A model generated the notes under the pieces. That model saw only the letters and a list, made by a program, of their open reading frames with translations, searched no databases and was not told where the DNA came from. 64,000 nt of DNA, from contig NZ_CP028901.1 in NCBI RefSeq assembly GCF_003058465.1, positions 3,596,001 to 3,660,000 of the forward strand. The letters are read 5' to 3'. This DNA is from Orrella marina. Lineage in GTDB: Bacteria > Pseudomonadota > Gammaproteobacteria > Burkholderiales > Burkholderiaceae_B. Position numbers and translations under genes: made by a program. Positions 49,728-59,836 of this stretch are shown here, in pieces. The stretch's first letter is position 1. The number at the start of each line of letters is the position of its first letter.

Positions 49728-50444
49728 ACAGGCGCTTGGGTATCTGAGTGTTTCCGGAGTGACGAGCGCTGTCTGTCAGACAGGTCGATCGACAGGTTTT
49801 GTAAGGTGGGTCGGGTGGGTCAGGCGGCTGGATCACCAGGTTGAGTGAGCAGTATAGAAGACTAGCCGCCAATGCAGCCACGCATGGGCGGGAGCGGCCG
49901 CTCTCCATGTGCTCGACCCAGGAGCCCACTTTGTGGGTACGGTCCAGTCTGAAATACGTGCTGGCTTTACCGAAGAGCAGGCAGGCATCTTTTCTGGCGC
50001 GTCTCGATCAGGTGCGTCATCGCTATCACAATATTGGCTGGGGCGTTGACGAGGACTTCGACGAGATCTGGTCTGCAGCGGGATTGCCGCTCGGAAGGTG
50101 ATGTGAGGCAAGCAGTCAGTTCACTACACTAACCTCTGATGTCCGGGCGAGGATTATTACCCCCTCGAAACCGGTCGCGTGAGTTATTCTGCTCTTCAGG
50201 TTTGCTTGATTCTTGGCGTGCGTATTTCACTCTGACTGTGGTGGCCCGCGCGTACGAGATTGCGCCTTCGTCCGGTTGCTCCCTTCGCTTTGCGGATTTC
50301 GTGAGTTTTGTGTGGGGAACGTAAAGTGCATACGCTGAGTCTGCCTTGTTGAGACCCTGTGCGTTTGTAGCGGACACTTGCCAGGTACCGGTGTGCTGGT
50401 GGTTTGAAGTCATCGGTTCGACATACAACCAGGAGACATGACAG
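49728..50444. other. 717-base region between the SNF2 gene and the PLP-enzyme gene
   Basis: It contains the presumed leftward SNF2 promoter, with nested palindromes CTGTC/GACAG and GTCGATCGAC at about 49768-49796 that could be an operator. It also holds one possible small frame, listed separately. The rest (50102-50444) shows no gene, RNA or repeat I can support. Confidence 0.4.
49841..50101 (+). CDS. possible small hypothetical protein
   Basis: A frame of up to 86 codons from TTG 49841. The protein-like part starts nearer ATG 49907 and contains VRSSLKYVLALPKSRQASFL, then RLDQVRHRYHNIGWGVDEDF. It has plausible amphipathic helices and an acidic end (DEDFDEIWSAAGLP). No family recognised, and no convincing ribosome site at either start. 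It lies divergent from the SNF2 gene. It may be real, but could be chance. Confidence 0.35.
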   Translation: MSEQYRRLAANAATHGRERPLSMCSTQEPTLWVRSSLKYVLALPKSRQASFLARLDQVRHRYHNIGWGVDEDFDEIWSAAGLPLGR

Positions 50445-51455
50445 ATGAAACTTTCAAAGTTCCCGCGTGTGCGTATCACCCATGGCCCGACTCCGCTTGA
50501 GCCGATGAAGCGCCTGACCGAAGCGTTAGGTGGGCCGAATCTCTGGATCAAACGGGACGACTGCACCGGGCTTGCCAGTGGTGGAAACAAGACACGCAAA
50601 CTTGAGTACCTGATGGCCGATGCGCAGCAAAAGGGTGCCGATACCATCATCACGCAGGGTGCGACTCAGTCCAACCACGCTCGTCAGACCGCGGCGATTG
50701 CTGCAAAGATGGGCATGCGTTGTGACATCATCCTTGAAGACCGGACCGGTTACACGGTCGAGGATTACAAGCACTCAGGCAATGTGTTTCTTGACCATCT
50801 TTATGGCGCCCACGTATCTGAGGTGTCGGCTGATACCGACATGAACGCGGCGATGGCCACGCTGGCCGAAGAGCTGGGTAACAAAGGTTTAAAGCCCTAT
50901 GTCATTCCGGGTGGCGGTTCCAATGCGATCGGCGCGCTAGGTTATGTGACCTGCGCGCTCGAGTTGATGGATCAGGCCAACAACATGGGGCTGGCGATCG
51001 ACAGCCTGGTGCATGCCACCGGCAGTGCGGGCACCCAGGCGGGCCTGGTCACAGGACTTTACGGTTCGAGATCACAGATCCCGGTTTACGGAGTCGGTGT
51101 GCGAGCTCCCAAAGAAGCGCAGGAAGCACGGGTGTTCGAGCTCGCACAGCAAACGTGCGAGCTGCTGGGTTTGCCGAATGCGATCGAACGAGAGAACGTG
51201 TTCGCCAACTGCGATTACATCGGTGAGGGATACGGCAAGCCCACACCTGGCATGATTGAAGCGGTCACCATGCTGGCACGCCTGGAGGGCATTCTGCTCG
51301 ATCCGGTCTACTCCGGCAAAGGCATGGCCGGTTTGATCGATCTATGTCGCAAAGGACATTTCAAAAAGGGTCAGAACGTCGTCTTCCTTCATACGGGCGG
51401 ATCGGTTGGACTGTTCGGGTACATGCATGCATTCACTGGACTGGAGCCCGTTTAG
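50445..51455 (+). CDS. PLP-dependent cysteate sulfo-lyase / D-cysteine desulfhydrase-like enzyme
   Basis: A fold-type II PLP lyase of the ACC-deaminase/D-cysteine desulfhydrase family. The 336-residue protein has the PLP lysine in [15 protein letters not shown] (about residue 50) and the substrate-loop [16 protein letters not shown]. It also has the phosphate-binding [10 protein letters not shown] and the end [13 protein letters not shown]. As I remember the families, the wording [17 protein letters not shown] and IILEDRTG is closer to L-cysteate sulfo-lyase (CuyA) than to E. coli DcyD. I therefore think C-S cleavage of cysteate or cysteine is likelier than ACC deamination. An aspartate-racemase-family gene follows 155 bases on. 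A clear AGGAGA precedes the ATG. Confidence 0.8.
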   Translation: MKLSKFPRVRITHGPTPLEPMKRLTEALGGPNLWIKRDDCTGLASGGNKTRKLEYLMADAQQKGADTIITQGATQSNHARQTAAIAAKMGMRCDIILEDRTGYTVEDYKHSGNVFLDHLYGAHVSEVSADTDMNAAMATLAEELGNKGLKPYVIPGGGSNAIGALGYVTCALELMDQANNMGLAIDSLVHATGSAGTQAGLVTGLYGSRSQIPVYGVGVRAPKEAQEARVFELAQQTCELLGLPNAIERENVFANCDYIGEGYGKPTPGMIEAVTMLARLEGILLDPVYSGKGMAGLIDLCRKGHFKKGQNVVFLHTGGSVGLFGYMHAFTGLEPV

Positions 51456-51610
51456 GAGCAGGTCGGCAGTTTGCCGGGCAAGCATGGATGCTGGTTTCAC
51501 ATGTTCTGGATGCAGGCAGTGAAGCCACACGCCAGAAAACTGTCCGGCAACAGCGACCCGCAGCGAGTGCAAGTTCGAGGTGATGACGAGCAGGAGAACC
51601 GGAGGGTGAG

Positions 51611-52315
51611 ATGATCGGGGTGATTGGTGGGATGGGGCCGCTTGCCACGGCAGATTTTGTGCAGAAGGTGGTGATGCTCACCGCGGCCGAACATGACGAG
51701 GAGCATGTGCCGCTGCTGATCAGTAACGACCCTCGCATTCCCGGGCGACCCGCTGCCATACTGGCTGCAGGGGAGTCACCCGTACCCAGACTGATTGACA
51801 TCCGGGATCGTCTGATCGGTGCAGGAGCGACTGCACTGGTGATGCCCTGCAACACGGCGCACTACTGGCACGGCGCATTGACCGAGGGTTGCGCGTTGCC
51901 ATTTCCCTCAATCATTGACGTGACGTGTGACCATGTCATCGCTGAAACGGTCGATGGTGATCCGGTCGCGTTGATTGCAACGCAGGCTACGCTGGCAAGC
52001 GGATTGTTCCAGACGCAGCTAGAGCAGCGCCACCGTCGAGTCGTTTTGCCGTCAGAAGACGTAGTCAAACGGTACATGCTCCCGTCGATTGCCTTGGTGA
52101 AGGCTGGAAGAGTTGCTGAGTCTGCCCAGATGATGAAGGTCACCATCGAGCATCTTCTGAGCCAGGGCGCCAGGAAAGTGATTCTTGCCTGTACTGAAGC
52201 GCCTATTGCGGTAGCGGGTCTGTCGGGTGAGTTCGACCAGCATTGTGTCGACTCGACCGAGGCGCTTGCGCGTGCAACGATCCAGCTTTGGGAGCAGATC
52301 CGTGATCGCGCCTGA
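51611..52315 (+). CDS. aspartate/glutamate racemase family protein
   Basis: A PLP-independent two-cysteine racemase. The 234-residue protein starts MIGVIGGMGPLATADFVQKV. The two catalytic cysteines lie in VMPCNTAHYW (about 87) and ILACTEAPIA (about 196), both present. The substrate could be aspartate or a close analogue such as cysteate; the sequence does not tell. GGAGGGTG lies seven bases before ATG. Its neighbour upstream is the PLP lyase, so the pair may process both enantiomers of one amino or sulfo-amino acid. Confidence 0.87.
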   Translation: MIGVIGGMGPLATADFVQKVVMLTAAEHDEEHVPLLISNDPRIPGRPAAILAAGESPVPRLIDIRDRLIGAGATALVMPCNTAHYWHGALTEGCALPFPSIIDVTCDHVIAETVDGDPVALIATQATLASGLFQTQLEQRHRRVVLPSEDVVKRYMLPSIALVKAGRVAESAQMMKVTIEHLLSQGARKVILACTEAPIAVAGLSGEFDQHCVDSTEALARATIQLWEQIRDRA

Positions 52316-52458
52316 TCCGTGGGTTTGCATGACAGTTGATGCGATTGATGTGGCTGACGGTCCTGTATCCTGAGACAGGGCTGTGCGAGTAGCAACACAC
52401 CTGAGTCGACAGCACTTCGGGTTGGTGCTCGAGTGTCAACACTTTTCGGAGAATGTCC

Positions 52459-52710
52459 ATGAGCTTCATCATCAGTTTGATCATTGGCGGTATTGTGGGC
52501 TGGGTTGCCAGCAAGATCATGAGTACGGACGCCCAGATGGGGATCATCGCCAATGTTCTGATCGGCATAGGGGGTTCGGCCCTCGGGTTCTGGGTGGCGG
52601 GGCTGCTTGGTGTCTCGGCAGCAGGCGGGATCGGACGGTTTCTGGTGTCGGTCGCCGGGGCTGTTTTGCTGATTTTCATTCTCGGCAAGCTCGGAATCTT
52701 TAGAAGATGA
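52459..52710 (+). CDS. GlsB/YeaQ/YmgE-family small membrane protein
   Basis: An 83-residue inner-membrane protein with three hydrophobic helices and the family pattern GGIVGWVASKIM ... VLIGIGGSALGFWVAG ... GAVLLIFILGKL. Family members are general-stress or Transglycosylase-associated proteins of unclear function. I start at ATG 52459 because GGAG lies eight bases upstream. The ATG at 52453 is too near that site. It appears monocistronic, with a hairpin immediately downstream. Confidence 0.87.
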   Translation: MSFIISLIIGGIVGWVASKIMSTDAQMGIIANVLIGIGGSALGFWVAGLLGVSAAGGIGRFLVSVAGAVLLIFILGKLGIFRR

Positions 52711-52714
52711 TGGT

Positions 52715-52734
52715 CCCTGTCTGAGCAGACAGGG
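52715..52734 (+). terminator. hairpin after the GlsB-type gene
   Basis: CCCTGTCT/AGACAGGG, a perfect 8-bp stem with loop GAGC, four bases after the stop. No T-run follows. Probable terminator by position. Confidence 0.6.
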
Positions 52735-53055
52735 CGGCGGGGTGGAGTGTTTCCCTGCATGGGCCTATCCGTCGAGCGTGCGTAGCAGACGTTCTGAAAC
52801 CGGCTCGGATAAGGTCGACCGCTGCCTGCTCAGTGTGGATGTGAGCCTTGTGATGCTATCGTCACGCGGGGAGAATCCTGTCTCCTCGCAAATCACCCGT
52901 TACAATCCGTTCTGATGCCTCATTGCGCTCGGGTTTATGAGAAACCTGTTGTCGTGACAATCCCTTAGCAGCCAGTTTTTGCGATCAATGAGTCGCGATG
53001 CGCTTGCTTGCCCGCGGCAACTTCGCCCGCCCCTTTCAAAGTCTGCGTGATCGAC
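52735..53055. promoter_or_regulatory. upstream region of ygiQ
   Basis: About 320 bases with no supported gene. A hairpin GGAGA/TCTCC (52870-52874/52881-52885) with GCG/CGC outside lies just before a TACAAT (-10-like) at 52901-52906. This suggests the ygiQ promoter is nearby. Function inferred. Confidence 0.35.
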
Positions 53056-55404
53056 ATGACCGCCTATACCGACGTTTCTTTTTTTCCACGAAATGCCAAA
53101 CCGCTGAGCAGCTACCGAAAGTACTGGGCCGAGCGGTTCGGTGTGGCGCCATTCCTGCCCATGAGTCGGGAAGAGATGAACCAGCTCGGCTGGGACAGTT
53201 GTGACATCATCGTCGTGACGGGCGATGCGTACGTCGATCACCCGAGTTTCGGGATGGCGGTCATCGGTCGCATGCTGGAAAACCAGGGGTTTCGCGTCGG
53301 CATCATTGCGCAGCCTGACTGGCAGAGTGCAGACCCCTTCAAAGTGCTGGGCAAGCCCAACTTGTTCTTCGGGGTGACAGCTGGCAACATGGACTCGATG
53401 ATCAACCGCTATACGGCTGATCGCAAGATGCGTAGCGATGATGCGTACACACCCGGTGATGTCGGTGGCAAGCGTCCCGACCGGGCGGCGATCGTTTACA
53501 CCCAGCGCTGCAAGGAAGCGTTCAAGGACGTTCCTGTCGTGCTGGGCGGGATTGAAGGGTCGTTGCGCCGGATTGCACACTACGATTACTGGTCTGACAA
53601 GGTGCGTCGCTCAATCGTGGTCGACAGCAAGTGCGATCTTCTGCTCTATGGCAACGCCGAACGTGCCGTGGTCGAGATTGCACATCGTCTCGCGGCAAAG
53701 GAACCGATCCATCAGATTACAGACGTTCGGGGTACTGCTTTTGCGCGACGTGAAACGCCTGAGGGCTGGTTCGAAATCAATTCCACGAGCGTCGACACCC
53801 CGGGGCGTGTCGAAGCCCATGTCAATCCGTACCTTATGATCAGCGAGCAGGCGCTTGAGCAGGGTCAGAGTTGCGCAAGAGAAGATGAGGCGCGTGCAGT
53901 TGCTGATGCAGCCAATGCCGAGAATGCGGTGAAGCCGCCTGGTCTGACATCCGAGTCACCACTTGTGTTTCAGCGCAACCCTTCGTTGAAGGGTCTGGGT
54001 GGCAACGGCAAGTTCAGAGTCCCGCCCCGAGACCGCAGCGTGATACGCCTGCCATCTTATGAACAGGTCAAGTCGGATGCAGTTTTATACGCGCATGCCA
54101 ATCGCGTGTTGCACCTGGAAACCAACCCTGGCAACGCGCGCGCCATCGTGCAGGCTCACGGCACCGGCCGTACTGCCCGGGATGTCTGGATCAATCCACC
54201 GCCGATTCCTCTGACAACGCCAGAAATGGATCTTGTGTTTGACCTCCCGTACGCTCGCAGTCCTCATCCGGTGTATGCCGACCAGAACGGTAGTCATGAC
54301 GGTGAGACCAAGATTCCGGCATGGGAGATGATCCGCTTTAGCGTCAATATCATGCGAGGCTGCTTCGGGGGGTGTACGTTCTGTTCCATCACCGAGCACG
54401 AAGGCCGTATCATCCAGAGCCGCAGCGAAGACTCGATCATCCGCGAGATCGAAGACATACGTGACCGGGTGCCCGGTTTCACTGGTGTCATATCGGACCT
54501 GGGTGGACCGACCGCGAACATGTACCGTATTGGATGCAAGAGTCCGGAGATCGAGTCAGCCTGTCGCAAGCCAAGCTGCGTGTATCCCGATATCTGCCAG
54601 AACCTGAACACGGATCACAGCTCGCTGATTCACATGTATCAGCGCGCGCGCGGACTCAAGGGGGTCAAGAAGATTCTCATCAGTTCCGGGTTACGTTACG
54701 ACCTGGCGGTGAAGTCGCCCGACTATGTGCGAGAGCTCGTTACCCATCATGTGGGTGGATACTTGAAAATTGCACCCGAGCATACCGAGATGGGGCCGCT
54801 GTCCAAGATGATGAAGCCGGGCATTGGCAGCTACGACAAATTCAAACAGTTGTTTGACAAGTTCAGTGCGCAGGCTGGTAAAAAGCAGTTTCTGGTTCCG
54901 TATTTCATCGCAGCCCACCCGGGAACAAGCGATGAGGACATGATGAATCTTGCAATGTGGCTCAAGCGAAACGGCTTTCGGGCTGATCAGGTGCAGACCT
55001 TTTATCCTAGTCCCATGGCAACCGCCACGGCGATGTACCACTCCGGACGCAATCCGCTCGGCAAGGTCACGCGTGAAAGCGAGAAAGTGGACATCGTTCG
55101 CGGGGACCGCCGCAGACGTCTGCACAAAGCCTTCTTGCGATATCACGATCCCAATAACTGGCCATTGCTGCGAGATGCGCTCAAGGCAATGGGACGCGCT
55201 GACTTGATCGGCAATGGCAAGAAACACCTGGTGCCATTTCATCAGCCCAGAACGGATGGCGGCTATCAGGCGGCGCGTCGTAAGAACAGTACGGGCGCGA
55301 AGGCTGCGCAGACGATGCGTTCTGTCAGACCCACCGTCGGTTCAGGGGTCAGGCAGGGGCGACTGTTGACCCAGCATACAGGACTGCCGCCCCGAAAGAG
55401 GTAA
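53056..55404 (+). CDS. ygiQ: YgiQ-type radical SAM protein
   Basis: A large radical SAM protein of the UPF0313/YgiQ family; its reaction is unknown. The N-terminal domain has [19 protein letters not shown] and [19 protein letters not shown]. The radical SAM core has the 4Fe-4S motif CFGGCTFCS (about residue 438 from this start), followed by [13 protein letters not shown]. The C-terminal domain ends in a basic tail. I chose ATG 53056 (782 residues) because family members begin close to this point. TTG 53008 would give 798 residues; neither start has a strong ribosome site. It is alone, on the plus strand, before a cytochrome b561. Confidence 0.92.
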   Translation: MTAYTDVSFFPRNAKPLSSYRKYWAERFGVAPFLPMSREEMNQLGWDSCDIIVVTGDAYVDHPSFGMAVIGRMLENQGFRVGIIAQPDWQSADPFKVLGKPNLFFGVTAGNMDSMINRYTADRKMRSDDAYTPGDVGGKRPDRAAIVYTQRCKEAFKDVPVVLGGIEGSLRRIAHYDYWSDKVRRSIVVDSKCDLLLYGNAERAVVEIAHRLAAKEPIHQITDVRGTAFARRETPEGWFEINSTSVDTPGRVEAHVNPYLMISEQALEQGQSCAREDEARAVADAANAENAVKPPGLTSESPLVFQRNPSLKGLGGNGKFRVPPRDRSVIRLPSYEQVKSDAVLYAHANRVLHLETNPGNARAIVQAHGTGRTARDVWINPPPIPLTTPEMDLVFDLPYARSPHPVYADQNGSHDGETKIPAWEMIRFSVNIMRGCFGGCTFCSITEHEGRIIQSRSEDSIIREIEDIRDRVPGFTGVISDLGGPTANMYRIGCKSPEIESACRKPSCVYPDICQNLNTDHSSLIHMYQRARGLKGVKKILISSGLRYDLAVKSPDYVRELVTHHVGGYLKIAPEHTEMGPLSKMMKPGIGSYDKFKQLFDKFSAQAGKKQFLVPYFIAAHPGTSDEDMMNLAMWLKRNGFRADQVQTFYPSPMATATAMYHSGRNPLGKVTRESEKVDIVRGDRRRRLHKAFLRYHDPNNWPLLRDALKAMGRADLIGNGKKHLVPFHQPRTDGGYQAARRKNSTGAKAAQTMRSVRPTVGSGVRQGRLLTQHTGLPPRKR

Positions 55405-55414
55405 GTCGAAGATT

Positions 55415-55523
55415 AGTCAAACCTGCGGAGCCGGTTTGACTTGTCAGGTTCCCCGTTTTTCAGGACCGGCCGCTCCATCAGGCAGGAAGGAACCTGCTTC
55501 TCGGCAGGGACAGCCGGTTCCTT
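55415..55523. terminator. hairpins downstream of ygiQ
   Basis: AGTCAAACC/GGTTTGACT (55415-55423/55433-55441) is a 9-bp stem just after the ygiQ stop. A second, AAGGAACC/GGTTCCTT (55487-55494/55516-55523), encloses further pairing. Neither has a long T-run. The remaining bases to 55722 hold no gene I can support. Confidence 0.5.
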
Positions 55524-55722
55524 GTTCGCCAGATTCTTCCTGTGAGACAGGGTGCGTTCCTTAGCTGCAAGCATCAGGGTGATGTAACGCAGGAACCATT
55601 TTATTGTGACGCTGTTTGTCTGCCGTACCTGTTGTCACAGTACGTTACCAAGATGCCCCCACAAAGAGTCGACAGCACGGGACAATGGTCCAGACTGACT
55701 GACTACAACAAAGGGGTGCAGC

Positions 55723-56229
55723 ATGCGACAGTTTCGTTACGCCACCAGCCAGATTCTCGTTCACTGGTTCTCGGCGTTAGCCATTGTTTTTCTTCTGATC
55801 ACCGGCACATTCATACTCGCGGAATTGCCCAATACCCCGGAAAAAGTCGGAAACTTGCGCATTCACATGCTGATCGGTGGATTCGCCGGGCTTCTGGTTC
55901 TGTGGCGTTTCTGGCTACGTGGTCGCCATCCAGTTCCACCCCCCGTCATCGGTCACAAGCTTGCCCGGATCGTTCGCATGGCGATGAATCTGGGGATTTT
56001 GTTGCTGGTCATCAGTGGGACGGTGCTCGCGTTTCAGAGCGGTGCCTTCGAAGCAGTGTTCGGTTCAGGTTCTTTGCCGGCAGATTTCATGGAATTCCTG
56101 CCACGCAAGGTGCACGGCATCCTCACAAAAGTGGTCATGGGCCTGGTTGCGCTGCATGTTGCGGGAGCCTTGTATCATCAGTTCTTTCTGAGAGACCGAC
56201 TGATGGCTCACATGGGGATTGGCAAGTAG
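55723..56229 (+). CDS. cytochrome b561 family protein
   Basis: A four-helix inner-membrane dihaem b cytochrome that oxidises quinol and may pass electrons to superoxide. The 168-residue protein has histidines placed for haem binding: LVHWFSALA (helix 1), LRIHMLIGG (helix 2), KVHGILTKV (helix 3) and ALHVAGALYHQF (helix 4). Length is normal. GTGCAGC before ATG is a weak ribosome site. It is 38 bases upstream of the two-component genes and may share their transcript, but the link is not established. Confidence 0.88.
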   Translation: MRQFRYATSQILVHWFSALAIVFLLITGTFILAELPNTPEKVGNLRIHMLIGGFAGLLVLWRFWLRGRHPVPPPVIGHKLARIVRMAMNLGILLLVISGTVLAFQSGAFEAVFGSGSLPADFMEFLPRKVHGILTKVVMGLVALHVAGALYHQFFLRDRLMAHMGIGK

Positions 56230-56267
56230 CCATAGATCGGTGAAACAGTGACACTTTGGGTGCCGAT

Positions 56268-56990
56268 ATGAGTGACCATCCGGAACACATCCTGATCGTT
56301 GATGACGACCGAGAAATACGCCGGCTACTGCAAGAATATTTGACGCAGTCCGGTTATCGGGTCACGGATGTGGGTGAGGGGCGGGCCATGCGCAAGGCGC
56401 TCGATGAGTATCAGATCGATCTGGTCGTGCTGGACCTCATGCTGCCTGGTGAGGACGGGTTGTCGCTTTGCCGGACATTGCGCATTCGTTCAAACATTCC
56501 TGTGCTCATGCTGACCGCCCGTGGCTCGGAAGTCGATCGCATCGTGGGCCTTGAGATGGGGGCGGACGACTATCTTGCCAAGCCATTCAGTCCACGCGAA
56601 CTACTGGCCAGAATTCGCAGTGTGCTCAGGCGTGCAAAATCACTACCGCTTCAGTCAGTTGACCCGGATGTCAGTGCGTACCGGTTCGGAGGATGGTCGC
56701 TAGATGTGGTCACACGCAATATGACGGCTGCCGATGGCCTGGTCGTCCCACTGTCAGGTGCTGAGTTCCGTCTGTTGCGGGTATTCCTTGAACATCCAAA
56801 TGTTGTCCTGTCCCGGGATCAGTTGCTCGAACTGGTTTCTGGCCGAGAGAGTATGCCATTTGATCGCAGTGTTGATGTGCTCATTGGTCGCTTGCGCAGA
56901 CGACTCAATGATGCAGGCAAGGAGCCCGCCTTGATCAAGACCATACGGGGTCAGGGGTACGTGTTGGCGACACGGGTCGAGTCTGAATGA
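56268..56990 (+). CDS. OmpR-family response regulator
   Basis: A two-component regulator of 240 residues. The receiver has the acidic pocket VDDD at 11-14, phosphoacceptor Asp56 in VLDLMLPGEDG, the conserved Thr in VLMLTAR and Lys in YLAKPF. A winged-helix DNA-binding domain of PhoB/OmpR type follows (LSGAEFRLLRVFLEH ... IRGQGYVLAT). ATG 56268 is chosen; the upstream in-frame TTG is unlikely. Its stop overlaps the kinase start by four bases. Target genes likely include the facing efflux operon, by position only. Confidence 0.94.
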   Translation: MSDHPEHILIVDDDREIRRLLQEYLTQSGYRVTDVGEGRAMRKALDEYQIDLVVLDLMLPGEDGLSLCRTLRIRSNIPVLMLTARGSEVDRIVGLEMGADDYLAKPFSPRELLARIRSVLRRAKSLPLQSVDPDVSAYRFGGWSLDVVTRNMTAADGLVVPLSGAEFRLLRVFLEHPNVVLSRDQLLELVSGRESMPFDRSVDVLIGRLRRRLNDAGKEPALIKTIRGQGYVLATRVESE

Positions 56991-58327
56991 GAGCCTGGTT
57001 GCCGCGCTCGCTGTACGGGCGCATCGTCTTGATACTCACGGCAGGGGTGATTGGGGCGCAGCTGATCGGGGCAAGTCTGCACCTGTCGGAGCGGTTCAGC
57101 CTGATCAGTCAGACGATGACGTCAGAGTTTGCACAACAGATCGCTGCTGTCTACCGGACGATCAATTCTCAGCCTGAAGTTGTCCGGCCAGGCCTGGTGT
57201 CAGCGTTATCCCGATCCAGAATGGTGCTGGCACTCCAGCCATCTGAAGCCGCTGGTGCGGATACCGGGCATGCCAGTCCCGACCAGGAGATTTCGAGTGG
57301 GCGCGACTCGCTGGTTTTCCGGTTCTCCGATGAACTCGAGCGTGCAATGGGTCGAGACGTCAAGTGGCGCCTTCTGCATGTTCCTGCGATGGGGGATCTC
57401 AGATTCGTGGTTGAACTCGAACTCTCGGACGGTCAACTGCTGCAAGTGACCGGTGCGCCGCCCGAAGAAGTGCTGGGCCAGCCCTGGCATCTGCTGATGG
57501 GATTGGTCGCCATGCTGCTGGTGATCATTTTGCTGGTGATGATTGTCGCTCGCAACACCGTCAAGCCACTGACCAGGCTGGCACAGGCTGCACATGGCGT
57601 GGCTCAGGACCTCAGGCATCCTCAGCTGGACGTGAGTGGTCCGAGCGAGGTACAGGAAGCTGCACGTGCTTTTAACACCATGCAAAAGCGCATTCGTGAT
57701 GGCATCGAGGAGCGCGAGCGATTCCTCGCAGCTGTGTCTCATGACCTTAAAACCCCGGTGACGCGTCTGCGTTTGCGTGCCGAGATGCTCCCGGACAACA
57801 ATCTGCGCGTTGATATCGAGCGCGATGTCAACGAGATGCAGAGCCTGATCGACGATACGCTCGACTTTCTGCGAGGACGCTCGGTCGATGAACCGCTACA
57901 GATGGTTGATCTTGTCGCGTTGATTGAAAGCGTTGCAGATGATTTCAGCTACGACGAACAAGTGACGGTGGACGTGCCAGATCAGATGCGCTTTCGGGGC
58001 AGACCCATCGCACTGCAGCGAGCTTTGCGTAACCTGGTCGACAACGCAATCAAGTATGGCAACTGCGCTCACGTCAGTTTGCGTCAGCAGGGGCAGGACA
58101 TCATGATTTCTGTCGATGATCAGGGGCAGGGCATTGCGGTCGATAAAATTGAAGCAGTGTTCGATCCTTTTTTCCGGTTGGAGGAGTCACGCTCGCGCGA
58201 GACGGGCGGTTCCGGACTTGGTCTGGCGATTGTCCGGCTGGTGGCACAAAGTCACGGTGGCAGCGTGCAATTGTTCAACCGGCCTGAAGGTGGATTGCGT
58301 GCCATGATGGTGCTTCCGATACGCTGA
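56987..58327 (+). CDS. EnvZ-type sensor histidine kinase
   Basis: The membrane sensor for the upstream regulator. The 446-residue protein has helix 1 (about 11-30), a periplasmic domain of about 130 residues and helix 2 (about 168-188). A HAMP domain follows, then the H-box AAVSHDLKTPVTRL with His252. The HATPase domain has N-box LRNLVDNAIKYG, G1 VDDQGQGI and G2 GGSGLGLAIV. All kinase motifs are intact. It ends three bases before the convergent outer-membrane-factor gene, so the two modules are tightly packed. The signal is unknown. Confidence 0.94.
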   Translation: MRAWLPRSLYGRIVLILTAGVIGAQLIGASLHLSERFSLISQTMTSEFAQQIAAVYRTINSQPEVVRPGLVSALSRSRMVLALQPSEAAGADTGHASPDQEISSGRDSLVFRFSDELERAMGRDVKWRLLHVPAMGDLRFVVELELSDGQLLQVTGAPPEEVLGQPWHLLMGLVAMLLVIILLVMIVARNTVKPLTRLAQAAHGVAQDLRHPQLDVSGPSEVQEAARAFNTMQKRIRDGIEERERFLAAVSHDLKTPVTRLRLRAEMLPDNNLRVDIERDVNEMQSLIDDTLDFLRGRSVDEPLQMVDLVALIESVADDFSYDEQVTVDVPDQMRFRGRPIALQRALRNLVDNAIKYGNCAHVSLRQQGQDIMISVDDQGQGIAVDKIEAVFDPFFRLEESRSRETGGSGLGLAIVRLVAQSHGGSVQLFNRPEGGLRAMMVLPIR

Positions 58328-58330
58328 GCG

Positions 58331-59836
58331 TCAGCCACCCATTGCCAGATAAAGCGCAACGCTGTCAGTCAGACGTTGAGCCTGCGCTGAAACGTATTGA
58401 ATCCTGATCCGCTGCGCTTGTTGCTGAATGACCAGTAATTCCAGGCTGCTGGCTGCGCCCAGCTCGAACTGCCGCTCGGTCGAACGCATGGATCCCCGGG
58501 CAGCTGCATCGGCCGAGGCGATTGCAGCAAGCGCCTGAGCGTCGTTCTCGATGGCACGAAGGCTGTCAGCCACTTCCCGTAGAGACTGCAACACAACATT
58601 CTGATAATTTGCGGCAGCGGCATCAAACGCGGCCAGCGCTGCGCGGCTTTCAGCCGGTAGCCCGGCATTAAAAACCGGTTGGGCAAGCTGTGCTAGCAGC
58701 GCCCAGACCGCAGAGCCTGGACCGAACAGTGCACCAGTCGACAGTGCCTGGGTGCCGGTGCTGGCACTGATGGTGAGTTGCGGGTACAGGCGGGCAAGCG
58801 CCACGCCGTATTCTGCGTTGGCAGCCTGCATCAGGGCAATCGACGATTGAATGTCAGGACGGCGCTTCACCAGCTCTGAGGGCACGACCAGCGGCAGCTC
58901 ACCTGGCAGCTTGAAGTCTGACAATGTGAAGGTTGGCATGCTTGTGGTGCCTGGTGCCTGGCCTGCCAGCACTGCAAGCAAGTGGTCCGCTTGCTGAATC
59001 TGCTTTTGCAGAAAGGGGAGCTCTGCCCGGGTTTGCTGGGCCTGTGCCGTCAGGCTCAATGCCTCATCAGGTGATGCGTTGCCCAGACGGATGCGCTGGT
59101 AGGCCAGCCGTACCTGTTCGTTCTGAGCTTTCAGGATCTGCTCCGTGGCGGCGTACTGTGAGGCCAGTCTTGCACGGGTGATTGCTGTTGTGGCGATATT
59201 GCCGGCGAGCGTCAGTTGGGCAGCCTGAAGCTCATATGCACGCAGATCCACTCGTGCTGACAGGGCTTGAACCTGGCTACGGATACCCCCTGCGATGTCA
59301 AGGTTGTAGGACACTCCAACACTTGCGTTGTAAAGACTGAATTGCCGGCTATCTCCCTGCAAACCCTGACTGGCAGGGCTTGACTGCTGCCGTTGTGCGC
59401 CGAGCGAAGCTTGCACCTGGGGAAGTTGCATGGAGCCCGAGTAGGCTGCCAGCAGTTCCTGCGACTCACGCAATCTGGCCTGTGCACTCGCGAGGGTCGG
59501 GCTGTTGGTGAACGCACTTTCGATCAGGGTGCTAAGCTCGTCAGATTGAAACGTTCGCCACCATTGCGTCTGAACTGGCATACCCTGCACAATGGTCTGC
59601 GCCCGACCCAGCTCACCTGGCGCCGATACTGTTTGTGTGACCACCGCTCCAGTGGTGTACCGATGGATGTCCGGTCTGGCTGGTTTGACAAACTCCGGTC
59701 CAGCTGTACAACCTGCCAGACCAGTTATGACGAGACTTGCCGCAAGAAGGTTCAGACGATGTCGAAAGACATCTTTTGCGTTTTTATGATTCGGTGGTTC
59801 GCGTTTCATCGCTGTCTCTGCTTTGACTGATTTCAC
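58331..59836 (-). CDS. outer-membrane efflux lipoprotein (NodT/OprM type)
   Basis: The outer-membrane channel of a tripartite pump. The 501-residue protein has a lipobox VITGLAGC (about residue 43) after a long N-terminal tail. Two repeats of the TolC-like fold follow, with Ala/Gln-rich helices and ELGRAQ- and LPGELPLVVPSELVKRRPDI-type blocks. The GTG at 59836 overlaps the ATPase stop (GTGA), suggesting coupling; ATG 59809 is an alternative start. Last gene of the pump operon hlyD-permease-ATPase-OMF. Confidence 0.9.
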   Translation of the reverse strand: MKSVKAETAMKREPPNHKNAKDVFRHRLNLLAASLVITGLAGCTAGPEFVKPARPDIHRYTTGAVVTQTVSAPGELGRAQTIVQGMPVQTQWWRTFQSDELSTLIESAFTNSPTLASAQARLRESQELLAAYSGSMQLPQVQASLGAQRQQSSPASQGLQGDSRQFSLYNASVGVSYNLDIAGGIRSQVQALSARVDLRAYELQAAQLTLAGNIATTAITRARLASQYAATEQILKAQNEQVRLAYQRIRLGNASPDEALSLTAQAQQTRAELPFLQKQIQQADHLLAVLAGQAPGTTSMPTFTLSDFKLPGELPLVVPSELVKRRPDIQSSIALMQAANAEYGVALARLYPQLTISASTGTQALSTGALFGPGSAVWALLAQLAQPVFNAGLPAESRAALAAFDAAAANYQNVVLQSLREVADSLRAIENDAQALAAIASADAAARGSMRSTERQFELGAASSLELLVIQQQAQRIRIQYVSAQAQRLTDSVALYLAMGG

